Below, in pieces: positions 42,813 to 50,563 of a stretch of DNA of 64,000 bases. This DNA is from CAYZZU01 sp964483105 (GTDB lineage: Bacteria > CG2-30-53-67). The DNA is taken from the NCBI GenBank assembly GCA_964483105.1, contig CAYZZU010000005.1, forward strand, positions 1 through 64,000, written 5' to 3'. The position numbers were made by a program, and so were the translations under genes. The stretch's first letter is position 1. Each line of letters starts with the position of its first letter. Below the pieces are notes generated by a model. The model saw only the letters and a program-made list of their open reading frames with translations, was not told where the DNA came from and ran no database searches.

Positions 42813-43655
42813 TTAGTCATCATCCAGGCTGTGACACTCCAGACACCCCTTGTTGCTCCTGTTGTTTTCCCAGCGCATGCTGTTCTGAAAACGGCTGGCA
42901 TGAGCGTAGTGGCAGGAGAGACAAAACACCCGGGCCCGATAGGTGTCACTCGGATTTCCATCAGGATATTCGACCTGGATCAGGCCGGAACCTCTCCGGG
43001 ACCACCCCTCAAAGTCCGCGTGACGCGCCCCGTAGAGAGGGATTCCGGTGGGATGGCGGACCCACTCTCCGCTTTCCCTCGTGTTGGTCTCTCCATGGAA
43101 ATACTCATGACAGGCGCTGCAGAATTCATCCATCCCGGAAATATAGAGATTGTTCCGGTAGTTTGGATCTCCCACCGCCCGGACCAGCGTGCTCTTTCCT
43201 TGAATTGTTGTCCTCAGGTTTCGGTAATTCCCGTTGTCGTGGGGGTCATGGCAGCTCAAACAGCCGAAATTTTTCAGGGGGGCTGTTCCACCCGGAGGCA
43301 TCGATCCGAGAACCGCGTCCGGATGGAGTATGTTGTGTCCCACACCGTCCGAAAAGAGAGTTTCGGTAAAAGATCCCGCGGCCAGGGGAGTTGTTCCATT
43401 CAGTTCATAGGGAGGATTCAGGTTTGATCGGTCCCTGTCCGCGTCATGGCAGGTGAGACAGACCTGATCCTTGGAGAGTTCGCTTGTGACAGCGGAGGCA
43501 TTCGGACGATCTTCTCCTCCCGGCAGCAATTTGTGGCACGCCGCGCAGGGAATCCCCTCATGCATCCCCCAGGCATTGCAGACAGGAAGCAACAACAGGA
43601 CAATCCAGAACAAAATCGGCGGAAAATGCAGGGAATATTTTGTTGAGCGCCTCAT
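42813..43655 (-). CDS. Hexaheme cytochrome c, OmcS-related, convergent
   Basis: A 280-residue exported cytochrome with a signal peptide (about 10-30, ILFWIVLLLLPVCNAWG) and six sites: CAACH, CLTCH, CLSCH, CSACH, CLSCH, CLECH. Blocks match the OmcS-like proteins of the cluster: GHNILHPD, CLSCHDPHDNGNYRNL, FCSACHEYFHGE, VRHPTGIPL, FCLSCHYAHAS with NSMRWE. However, the first site reads CAACHKLLPGG and lacks the His three residues on that in OmcS reaches the next subunit. It may be a terminal or soluble relative. GGAGGGG lies before ATG 43655. It faces the main cluster tail to tail. Confidence 0.87.
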   Translation of the reverse strand: MRRSTKYSLHFPPILFWIVLLLLPVCNAWGMHEGIPCAACHKLLPGGEDRPNASAVTSELSKDQVCLTCHDADRDRSNLNPPYELNGTTPLAAGSFTETLFSDGVGHNILHPDAVLGSMPPGGTAPLKNFGCLSCHDPHDNGNYRNLRTTIQGKSTLVRAVGDPNYRNNLYISGMDEFCSACHEYFHGETNTRESGEWVRHPTGIPLYGARHADFEGWSRRGSGLIQVEYPDGNPSDTYRARVFCLSCHYAHASRFQNSMRWENNRSNKGCLECHSLDDD

Positions 43656-44074
43656 GACCCCTCCTTTGCCATGGCCCACGAACAGACCCTGTTCAAAGAA
43701 GAGTGCGCACGCCCGTCAAGGGGGGAATGAACCGGTCCTTCCATTCGGTAGTCCCGCTGCCGCAGCGGTTGGAGAAATGCGGCCGGTGACTTTGCGCCCT
43801 GTCCTTTCGAAGCAGGTTGCCTTTTTCGTGGAAGATTCAACGCGTGGTGTTATCTTGCTTTTATCCCATCAAATATCCAATCCATGATCGACCATTCTAT
43901 CGATTGCTTGCCGATAATGACCTTATCGGAAATTTCAGCGGAATCTTGAATAAATATTATCGGTTTTTCTTGAAAGCATGGAGACTGGCCGGTGGATGTT
44001 GCGGATTGCTGTGGAAGAAGCGGCAGGAGTGTCGGGAGGTCTTCAAGCCAAATGAATTGTAATGGTCCGGGGAA
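43656..44074. other. Intergenic region with CCGATAA palindrome
   Basis: This 419-base gap separates two minus-strand genes. It contains the perfect palindrome CCGATAA-TGACC-TTATCGG (43911-43929) with another ATTATCGG half about 30 bases on. A weak minus-strand hexamer pair (TTGACG, 17 bases, TTGAAC; 43691-43719) could serve the cytochrome. The plus-strand open frame at 43817-44062 has no ribosome site or family features. Confidence 0.4.
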
Positions 44075-44587
44075 TTAAGGCAAATGATACGAATCGTCCA
44101 TGCCCTGCGCCAGGTCCGGAGGTTCGTTCGTGTTGTTGATCGAGAGATGCCCCTGTCCGGCGGTAAAGTGTGCCAGGACGGCCTCTTTCAGGATGTGTGA
44201 TCCGAACGGCTTTCTGAAGAAACGGATCACATCGAGCTTTTCGGCTTCGTGTTCCAGTTCGGGATTATTGGACGCTGTGATCATGATTGTCGGGGGCATG
44301 CTTCTTCTTTTTTTTAATAAGGACAGGAGATCCAGGCCGGTCATGCCGGGAAGGCTATAATCGAGAATCATCAGATGAAATTGGATCTTTTCAATAAAAC
44401 GTATTGCTTCTTCGGCATTTTCCACACATACCGTGGAGCAGTCTATATCTGTCAGGTTCTTGGCGATGGACCAGCAAAGGAGGCGTTCATCCTCAACAAT
44501 GAGGACCTTTTTCCTACGATGATCGAAGGCATCGGTAGGAAAGCTATCGACAGTTTGGAAAAAATTCGGCCCTAATCCAAGATTCAT
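44075..44587 (-). CDS. Single-domain response regulator
   Basis: A 170-residue protein with an N-terminal extension of about 25 residues and one receiver domain: KVLIVEDERLLCWSI, acceptor Asp in LMILDYSLPGMTG, Thr/Ser switch in IMITAS, Lys in FFRKPFG. There is no DNA-binding or enzymatic output domain; the last 25 residues are unstructured-looking. Such proteins act as phosphate relays or bind partners. The ATG at 44587 has AGGATTGATCT upstream. It has its own sigma-54 promoter and the same palindrome as the cytochrome cluster, so it should be co-expressed with it, perhaps as feedback on the kinase. Confidence 0.88.
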   Translation of the reverse strand: MNLGLGPNFFQTVDSFPTDAFDHRRKKVLIVEDERLLCWSIAKNLTDIDCSTVCVENAEEAIRFIEKIQFHLMILDYSLPGMTGLDLLSLLKKRRSMPPTIMITASNNPELEHEAEKLDVIRFFRKPFGSHILKEAVLAHFTAGQGHLSINNTNEPPDLAQGMDDSYHLP

Positions 44588-44630
44588 CAGATCAATCCTG
44601 CGTTCGTTTTCTATTCCTGTGAGGATTAGA

Positions 44631-44648
44631 AAGCAAGATAGGTGCCAA
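44631..44648 (-). promoter_or_regulatory. Sigma-54 promoter of the single-domain regulator
   Basis: Read on the minus strand: TTGGCACCTATCTTGCTT, with GG at 44646-44645 and GC at 44634-44633, exact GG-N10-GC spacing and consensus TGGCAC and TTGC. It predicts a start near 44621, 34 bases before the ATG. Confidence 0.9.
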
Positions 44649-44738
44649 AAGAGAAGGTCCATCCCGACACCGCAACCTATTGAAATATCAAAATAAATAT
44701 GAAGATAGACTTTGACTGTTCATGGTGGGTGAAAGGAT

Positions 44739-44755
44739 TGTATCATTCTGATACA
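44739..44755. promoter_or_regulatory. Candidate enhancer palindrome (TGTATC type), copy 2
   Basis: TGTATC-ATTCT-GATACA is a perfect 6-bp inverted repeat and matches TGTATCATTTTTATACA at 24985-25001 at 15 of 17 positions. It is centred about 101 bp upstream of the -24 GG of the minus-strand sigma-54 promoter. Confidence 0.75.
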
Positions 44756-44916
44756 GATTTTCGCTATGGATGATCACGAAATGGCCATCCAATGGAGTGA
44801 TGTTCGAGTATGAGCCTCATCAAAGACCGGCGATGCTTTTCAAGCAAGTTTTTCATTCAGAAATCCCAACGATAACCGAGTTCTATGCATCGGAGTAGCG
44901 AAGTGGGCGCCCCTCC

Positions 44917-44945
44917 TTGACATCCTTGATGATTTGCATTACGTT
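44917..44945 (+). promoter_or_regulatory. Possible sigma-70 promoter for YdbH-like gene
   Basis: A perfect TTGACA, 17 bases and a weak TACGTT, 75-105 bases before the gene at 45021. The rest of the 44649-45020 spacer shows only the TGTATC palindrome. Confidence 0.4.
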
Positions 44946-45020
44946 TCTGGCAGAACCTCTTATTTTTCATATCTTTTCATGCGGTAAGACAAAGAACCAT
45001 TCCATTTCTTAAAATATGAG

Positions 45021-48000
45021 ATGAGACCCTTCGGAACACCAAGATCTTTCCGGATCAAAAGAGTTCTCTTCATTCTGTTTCTGGGGGGAATCTTCGCGGC
45101 GCTCCTTTTCTTCTCTCTCTCTTTCTTCCTGAAGAGCCCTGCATTTGTTCATTTGCTCCAGGAGATCCTCTCTTCCCGACTGGAAAAGAAGATCGAGATC
45201 GGATCGATCAGCTTTCCAGGAGACTCCTCAGTGGTCATCCGGGATCTTAAGGTGCGCGACCCCGAAAACGGGCGTTTCAGTCTGGACATAGCCGGGGTCC
45301 GTCTTGTTATCAATTTCCAGGGGATTCTTCACAGGAGAATTGATCGCCTCGACATCCGTTCCCCCAGGATTTTTCTGCGTCCGTTATGGGGCGGGGGGAG
45401 AGGTGGGGCGAAGGTCATGGTTTCTCCGCCGCCCTTTCTGGTGGAATCGATCCGGGTGGAGGGGGGCCACGCCATTCTGGATTTGAAGGAGACGACGGTT
45501 CAGATGGATTTCCGTATGGGGTCGACTCTTGCGCAAAAGGGCGGCAGATGGAGTGGGAAAATCAATGGGGACCTGCGCGAAATCCACGCGGGCACACGCA
45601 AAGAGCGTTCCGCCGGTGCTTTCCCGGCGGATGGATCGATCGCCGGTTCCGTGGGGGTGACGGGGACCTTCCAACGACCTTTCTCGAAAGATCCGGCTTA
45701 TTTCCTCGAAATCCATGGCGATTCGCTCTCTCTTTTGAATCTGAACCGTTATCTCCTCACTCCCTTGGGGATTCAATCCCGGGGGATTTCCTGCCGGGGA
45801 GAGGCACAAGGGTCACTCCGAATTGAGGGCATAGGACGGAAGAACCTGCGATGGGAGGCCCTGTTTTCCTTCACCGACCTGGCATTCCGTTACAAAGGGG
45901 TCAACCGGGATCTGCCGAGACAGACGGTCGAAGTCTCTTCCAACGGTTTCTGGGATCGGAGCCGGGACCGCCTGGATCTGGCTTCACTGAAGGCTGCTTT
46001 ACCGGGACTGGGTGTTTGGACTCTGAGGGGGGTTGTGCGGAGGATCTCATCGGGAAATCCCGATTTGGGTCTCCATCTGACGGGTGAAAAGATCTCCCTT
46101 CAAGGGATGAAAAATCTTTTCCCCTCTGTGACGGGATGGACAATCACCGGGAACGGAACCGCGGATTTTGACATTACGGGGGATCCTGTCTCACCGATCC
46201 TCCGGGGAAGACTGGCATTTCATGGAGACCGCATCCGGTCGGAAGGCCTGTCGATATCCGACTGCGGACTCAGCCTTCTGGCGCGCTATCGGGAGGGACG
46301 GATATCCGTTCATCAGGTTGTGGCGGAAGCCGCGTCGGCCATAGTCCCGGACAGAGAGGGGAAGCGGGTCTGCAGCGTCCGAAATATCAAGCTTCGGGTT
46401 CCGAATCTTACGATTCGTGGAAGAAGAATCCGGGCGGGACGCGTCCTTTTTACGGCGAATCGGATGGCACTCTCCGGCCCGGGGAAGGATGGTGCCGCCC
46501 AGGAGGAAATCCTGCTCACGGGGGACCTGTCAAGTGACCTGGAGAAAGAAGAGGGGAGGATCACCGGAATTTTTCGTACCCGGACGATCCGCGGGATTTC
46601 CTTTGACACCTCTTTGAATTTCAGAAAACCGGTCCTTGTGAGGGGGAGATTTCAGGATCCGGACTTCGACCTCGATCCATTATGGAACTTCCTGCGCCGT
46701 TTTGTACCTGCGGTTCAAGGGTACACCGTCCGGGGGAAGGGAAGTGTAACCGTTCTTTTCCAATCCACTTTCACGGATGGTCTCCCAATCGATTTTCATG
46801 GCAGGACCGACCTGAAGATCACGGACGGCGCCTTTTCCTCTTTCGATGCCACACAGGCGGGGGAAGGGATCGCCCTGGCCCTGTCGGGAGAGTTCGGATA
46901 CAAGCGACCGGAAAAGGTCATGAATTTCTCGGTTCAGACCCGGGCTTCCGGTTTTGAGCTGCTCCTGGGCCCCTTTTACGGTGACTTCAAGAAACGGGAA
47001 ATGGGTCTCTCGGTTGCGGGGGCGTACCGCGAAAAAAAGGATCTCCTCGAGATCACAAAGGGGAATTTCCACATCCGGAAGATGGGCGCCCTTCTTTTTG
47101 ACGGGCGGATCTCCCACATCACGAAGGATCCGAGGTTCCACGCCGAAATCACTCTCCGGGAGCTTGAGAACCGGCGTGCCTTTGATTTCTTTATCCGGGA
47201 GACTTTCCAGGAGAGCTTCCCGGTTCTCTCACGATTGGAACTGGACGGCCGTTCGTCGTTTTCACTTCTTCTTCAGGGCGGGCGGGAAAAGATCGAGGTA
47301 ACCGGAACGGTCCAAATGGAAGATCTGGCCGTTCGGGACCCGAAGTCGGGTCTGGACCTTACCGGAGCCCGGCTCTTCCTGCCGGTTGATCTGTCCTATC
47401 CGAAGGCTTTCCAAAGGAAGCCGGTCAGACAGTACGGTGTCTTTTCGATCCGAAGGCTCAACTGGCGGACTTTAACGTTTGAGAAGGTGAGACTTTTTCC
47501 CGTGATCCGGGAAAACTCCCTCCTGTTCCGGGAGGGGATTACCCTTCCGCTTTTCGGAGGAAAGGTCGTCTTAGGGGATCTCTCCTACAGGAATCTTCTG
47601 AGCCCGGATCGAACACTGAGATTCACCCTGACCGCGTCGGGTATGGATTTGTCCGCAGCCGGTGGGTTCCTGGGGATGCCATACCTGACCGGCTCCCTGT
47701 CCGCGCGAATTCCGCGTGCCGAATGGAAGGGGAAGAGCCTTATGACTGACGGTGAAGTCAACCTGAAACTCTTTGGCGGGGAAATGAAGATCCGGAAAAT
47801 TTCCGCGCACGATCTCTTCACTCCGGTGGCTTCCCTTCAATCCACCATTGAGTGCAGGGAGATCGACCTGGGCAGACTGACCGGGATCTTTGAGTTTGGG
47901 CGGATTTCCGGCATTCTGGAAGGAGAAATCAACGACCTGGTTATCAGTAACGGCCAGCCTCAGTCCTTCACCGCCCGGATCGAGACGGTCAGGAGAAAAG

Positions 48001-48332
48001 GGGTGCCGCAACGGATCAGCGTGGAGGCGCTGGAAAAGATTTCAGTCCTGGGATCCGGTTCTTCGGGGGGAATCCTGACGAGAGGGATTTATCGGTTCTT
48101 CAAGGAATACCGGTATCAGAAAATGGGGTTTTCCGGCCGGCTCCGGAACGATCATTTCCTTTTGAAAGGAGTTGAACGGGAAGGCCGTAAGGGGTATCTT
48201 GTGAAGGGAGGTTTGTTGCCGCCGAGGGCCAACGTGATCAGTTACACCCAGGATATTTCTTTCCGGGAGATGGTGAAACGTCTCGAACGGATTCGAACCA
48301 TCGACTCCGGAAACGGCCCGACGGTTCGATGA
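45021..48332 (+). CDS. YdbH/AsmA-like giant envelope protein
   Basis: A 1103-residue protein with one N-terminal membrane helix (about 13-36) and a long periplasmic part of repeated beta strands of the AsmA/TamB (RBG) type. The start SRLEKKIEIGSISFPGDSSVVIRDLKV is typical of the family, with VRLVINFQGILHRRIDRLDI next; the C-terminus carries LSARIPRAEWKG, GGEMKIRKISAHDL and LEGEINDLVI, as in YdbH/DUF748 proteins. Family members form bridges for phospholipid transport to the outer membrane. The next gene encodes a YnbE/YdbL-like partner, the same context as E. coli ydbH-ynbE-ydbL. Confidence 0.8.
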   Translation: MRPFGTPRSFRIKRVLFILFLGGIFAALLFFSLSFFLKSPAFVHLLQEILSSRLEKKIEIGSISFPGDSSVVIRDLKVRDPENGRFSLDIAGVRLVINFQGILHRRIDRLDIRSPRIFLRPLWGGGRGGAKVMVSPPPFLVESIRVEGGHAILDLKETTVQMDFRMGSTLAQKGGRWSGKINGDLREIHAGTRKERSAGAFPADGSIAGSVGVTGTFQRPFSKDPAYFLEIHGDSLSLLNLNRYLLTPLGIQSRGISCRGEAQGSLRIEGIGRKNLRWEALFSFTDLAFRYKGVNRDLPRQTVEVSSNGFWDRSRDRLDLASLKAALPGLGVWTLRGVVRRISSGNPDLGLHLTGEKISLQGMKNLFPSVTGWTITGNGTADFDITGDPVSPILRGRLAFHGDRIRSEGLSISDCGLSLLARYREGRISVHQVVAEAASAIVPDREGKRVCSVRNIKLRVPNLTIRGRRIRAGRVLFTANRMALSGPGKDGAAQEEILLTGDLSSDLEKEEGRITGIFRTRTIRGISFDTSLNFRKPVLVRGRFQDPDFDLDPLWNFLRRFVPAVQGYTVRGKGSVTVLFQSTFTDGLPIDFHGRTDLKITDGAFSSFDATQAGEGIALALSGEFGYKRPEKVMNFSVQTRASGFELLLGPFYGDFKKREMGLSVAGAYREKKDLLEITKGNFHIRKMGALLFDGRISHITKDPRFHAEITLRELENRRAFDFFIRETFQESFPVLSRLELDGRSSFSLLLQGGREKIEVTGTVQMEDLAVRDPKSGLDLTGARLFLPVDLSYPKAFQRKPVRQYGVFSIRRLNWRTLTFEKVRLFPVIRENSLLFREGITLPLFGGKVVLGDLSYRNLLSPDRTLRFTLTASGMDLSAAGGFLGMPYLTGSLSARIPRAEWKGKSLMTDGEVNLKLFGGEMKIRKISAHDLFTPVASLQSTIECREIDLGRLTGIFEFGRISGILEGEINDLVISNGQPQSFTARIETVRRKGVPQRISVEALEKISVLGSGSSGGILTRGIYRFFKEYRYQKMGFSGRLRNDHFLLKGVEREGRKGYLVKGGLLPPRANVISYTQDISFREMVKRLERIRTIDSGNGPTVR

Positions 48333-48426
48333 TCGTGACCCAGCGGATTTCTTGATGTTGGGTCCGGAACGTGATAGGCCTGAAGTCGTGGAAATGACCG
48401 GAGAATCCATGAGGGAGGAAGAAACC

Positions 48427-49035
48427 ATGAAGAACAGAGGAATGCGTTTCGCGGTGGTTCCTTCGCTGCTTGCCGCGGCGGTTGTGATGTCCTGCGTGAC
48501 CATCAATATCTATTTCCCGGCAGCCGCCGTGGAAAAGGCGGCCGATCGGATTGTGGAGGAGACCTGGGGAGAGAAGACCCCTCCCCCCGAAAAGAAAAAG
48601 ATTCAAAAGGAGGGTTTCCTCGCTCCCCGTCGATGGTTCCCGTTCCTCCGGGTCGGGGTTGCCGCTGCCTGGGCGCAGGATGCGGATATCAACGTGAGCA
48701 CGCCGGGGATTCGGGCATTGAAGGAGTCGATCCGGAAACGGGCCGGGGCGCTCAAACCGTATCTGGATCGAGGAAACGTGGGGATTACCCGTGATGGCCT
48801 GCTTGTGATGCGTTCGCCGCGGGGGATCGGTCTCCGGGAAAAGGCCACCCTGGCCCGCCTGATCAAGGCGGAGAACAGCGACAGAATGCGTCTCTACAGG
48901 GAGATCGCCAGGGCGAACAATTTCAGCGACGATCGGGTTCCCGATATCCAGAAGATCTTTTCCGGGAGTTGGATCCGTCAGGCCAGGAAGGGATGGTGGG
49001 TACAGGAGGGGGACGGGAAATGGCATGCAAAGTGA
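48427..49035 (+). CDS. Lipoprotein of YnbE-YdbL (DUF1318) type
   Basis: A 202-residue lipoprotein. The signal ends at a lipobox near VVMSCVTINIY (Cys about 23), followed by FPAAAVEKAADRIVEET, the YnbE/DUF1318 signature. The second half (about 80-165: IRALKESIRKRAGALKPYLDRGNVGITRDGLLVM, ATLARLIKAENSDRMRLYREIARAN) matches YdbL/DUF1318. In E. coli these parts are two genes, so this looks like a natural fusion. ATG 48427 has GGAGGAAG upstream. It pairs with the YdbH-like protein as an outer-membrane partner and modulator. Confidence 0.8.
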   Translation: MKNRGMRFAVVPSLLAAAVVMSCVTINIYFPAAAVEKAADRIVEETWGEKTPPPEKKKIQKEGFLAPRRWFPFLRVGVAAAWAQDADINVSTPGIRALKESIRKRAGALKPYLDRGNVGITRDGLLVMRSPRGIGLREKATLARLIKAENSDRMRLYREIARANNFSDDRVPDIQKIFSGSWIRQARKGWWVQEGDGKWHAK

Positions 49036-49054
49036 CGGAGGAGAAGGGTCGGGC

Positions 49055-50563
49055 ATGAACAACCGTCTGGTTATTGTCGGAGCGGGCCGAATCGGATCCG
49101 ATCTCTTGGGTCGTCTGGCGGAGAAATTCGAGGTCACCGTAGTCGACCTGAAAGAAAATGTCCTGGATCCCTTCCAGGACCGCTCGTGGGCACGCAATAT
49201 CCATCTGATTCAGGGGGATGCCACCAGCCGTCTGGTTCTGGAGGAGGCCCGTGTCCATGACGCGGACATCGTTCTGCTCACCTGCGCTCGGGAAGAGATC
49301 AATCTTGAAACGGCTCGCGTGTTGCGTGAAAACTTTTCCATTTCCCGGATCATCTCCGTCGGGATTACCACCGAGGGAATCGAGGAGCTGAAGCGACTGG
49401 AAGTGGAGGTGGCGAACATCTTCCTGGCCTCCTCACACAGCATCCTGAATCTCATCGGAAGCGGGACGCGGGTTCCCCGGGAGATCGGAACGGGAAAGGG
49501 CGAGATCCTCGAACTGACGGTCCATCCCCGTTCCCGGCTGTTGTATAAACCGCTGGAACGTCTCGTTCCGATCAACTGGCGGGTGGGGTTGATCTACCGG
49601 AACGGCGGGATGCTGGTTCCGGACGGGAAAACGCGCCTCATGCCTCAGGATCGAGTGATTCTGATCGGAGATCCCTCCGTCGTCAAGACCGTGGCGGAAC
49701 TGCTGACCTTCAGCACGCATGACTTTCCCCTGGAGTACGGGACCCTCGCGCTGATTTTCATCCAGGGGGTTGAAAACGAATCTTATTTTTCCGAAGTGGA
49801 ATATCTTCTGAATGCCCTTCCGTTCCGGGAGGTGGTCTTCATGTTGTCACCGGCTGTGCGGGATCCGGAACGTTTTCATCCTTTTTTTGCCCGGATCCCT
49901 TATTTGCATACGATCCATTCCACGACCGAGAAAGACCCCTGGAAAGCGATCCTCGGTTCGGCCGGGATCCTGCATTATAACTGCGGGCTGATCATCGGAG
50001 ATCGAGAGGTGCTGCTGGGCGCTCCGAAACGGCTTCCTTACCGGATCCGGCGGATCCGTTCGATCGAGAAGACGTTAGCCCAGTTCTACGCCCCGATTCT
50101 ATTCTCTTCAGGAACCTTTCCCTATGAGCGGATTGTCATGCCGGCCTTGCCGGCCTACCCTGTGAAACCGCTGTTGGAAACCGCGCTGGAGGTATCAGGG
50201 CAGTTGCATGCGGAACTCTCTCTGTTGTTCTCCCCTCCCTCCCGCTACACGTCCGGTGAAGAGGAACGGGCGGAGTTTAACCGGGTGAAGAAAACGGTAT
50301 CCGGGATGGCCCTTCTGTACAAACGCAAGGTTCAGACAATCACGCTCGACGGCAATCCCGTGATTGAGGTCACCCGTGTGGCTCGGGAACAGAACCTGCT
50401 GGTGCTCGAATCGGGGGGGAAGGCGGGAAAGGGAGTGCTCCATGCCGTCCTGAATCCGGATCCGGTCGTGCATCTCCTGGCCCGGTCTCCTGTTTCGATC
50501 CTGCTCCAGCCCCCTGAATCCATTCGGAAACCGGGTTTATCCACCCGTGGGAAAAAGGAATGA
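49055..50563 (+). CDS. TrkA-type regulator (RCK domains plus USP-like region)
   Basis: A 502-residue cytoplasmic protein. RCK-N Rossmann domain: RLVIVGAGRIGSDLL with the acidic ribose-binding end VVDLKEN and IQGDATSRLVLEEA. RCK-C domain about 145-220 (GEILELTVHPRSRLLYKPLERL, GKTRLMPQDRVILIGDP). The last 280 residues contain a UspA-like part (YERIVMPALPAYPVKPLLETALEVS, VTRVAREQNLLVLESGG). Such proteins gate K+ or Na+ transporters in response to NAD(H)/nucleotides. It overlaps the antiporter gene by 4 bp and so is its probable regulatory subunit. Confidence 0.83.
   Translation: MNNRLVIVGAGRIGSDLLGRLAEKFEVTVVDLKENVLDPFQDRSWARNIHLIQGDATSRLVLEEARVHDADIVLLTCAREEINLETARVLRENFSISRIISVGITTEGIEELKRLEVEVANIFLASSHSILNLIGSGTRVPREIGTGKGEILELTVHPRSRLLYKPLERLVPINWRVGLIYRNGGMLVPDGKTRLMPQDRVILIGDPSVVKTVAELLTFSTHDFPLEYGTLALIFIQGVENESYFSEVEYLLNALPFREVVFMLSPAVRDPERFHPFFARIPYLHTIHSTTEKDPWKAILGSAGILHYNCGLIIGDREVLLGAPKRLPYRIRRIRSIEKTLAQFYAPILFSSGTFPYERIVMPALPAYPVKPLLETALEVSGQLHAELSLLFSPPSRYTSGEEERAEFNRVKKTVSGMALLYKRKVQTITLDGNPVIEVTRVAREQNLLVLESGGKAGKGVLHAVLNPDPVVHLLARSPVSILLQPPESIRKPGLSTRGKKE

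Noticed and set aside
43817..44062. 81-residue plus-strand open frame
   Set aside because: It starts with TTG without a ribosome site, has no family features and lies in an intergenic region between minus-strand genes.
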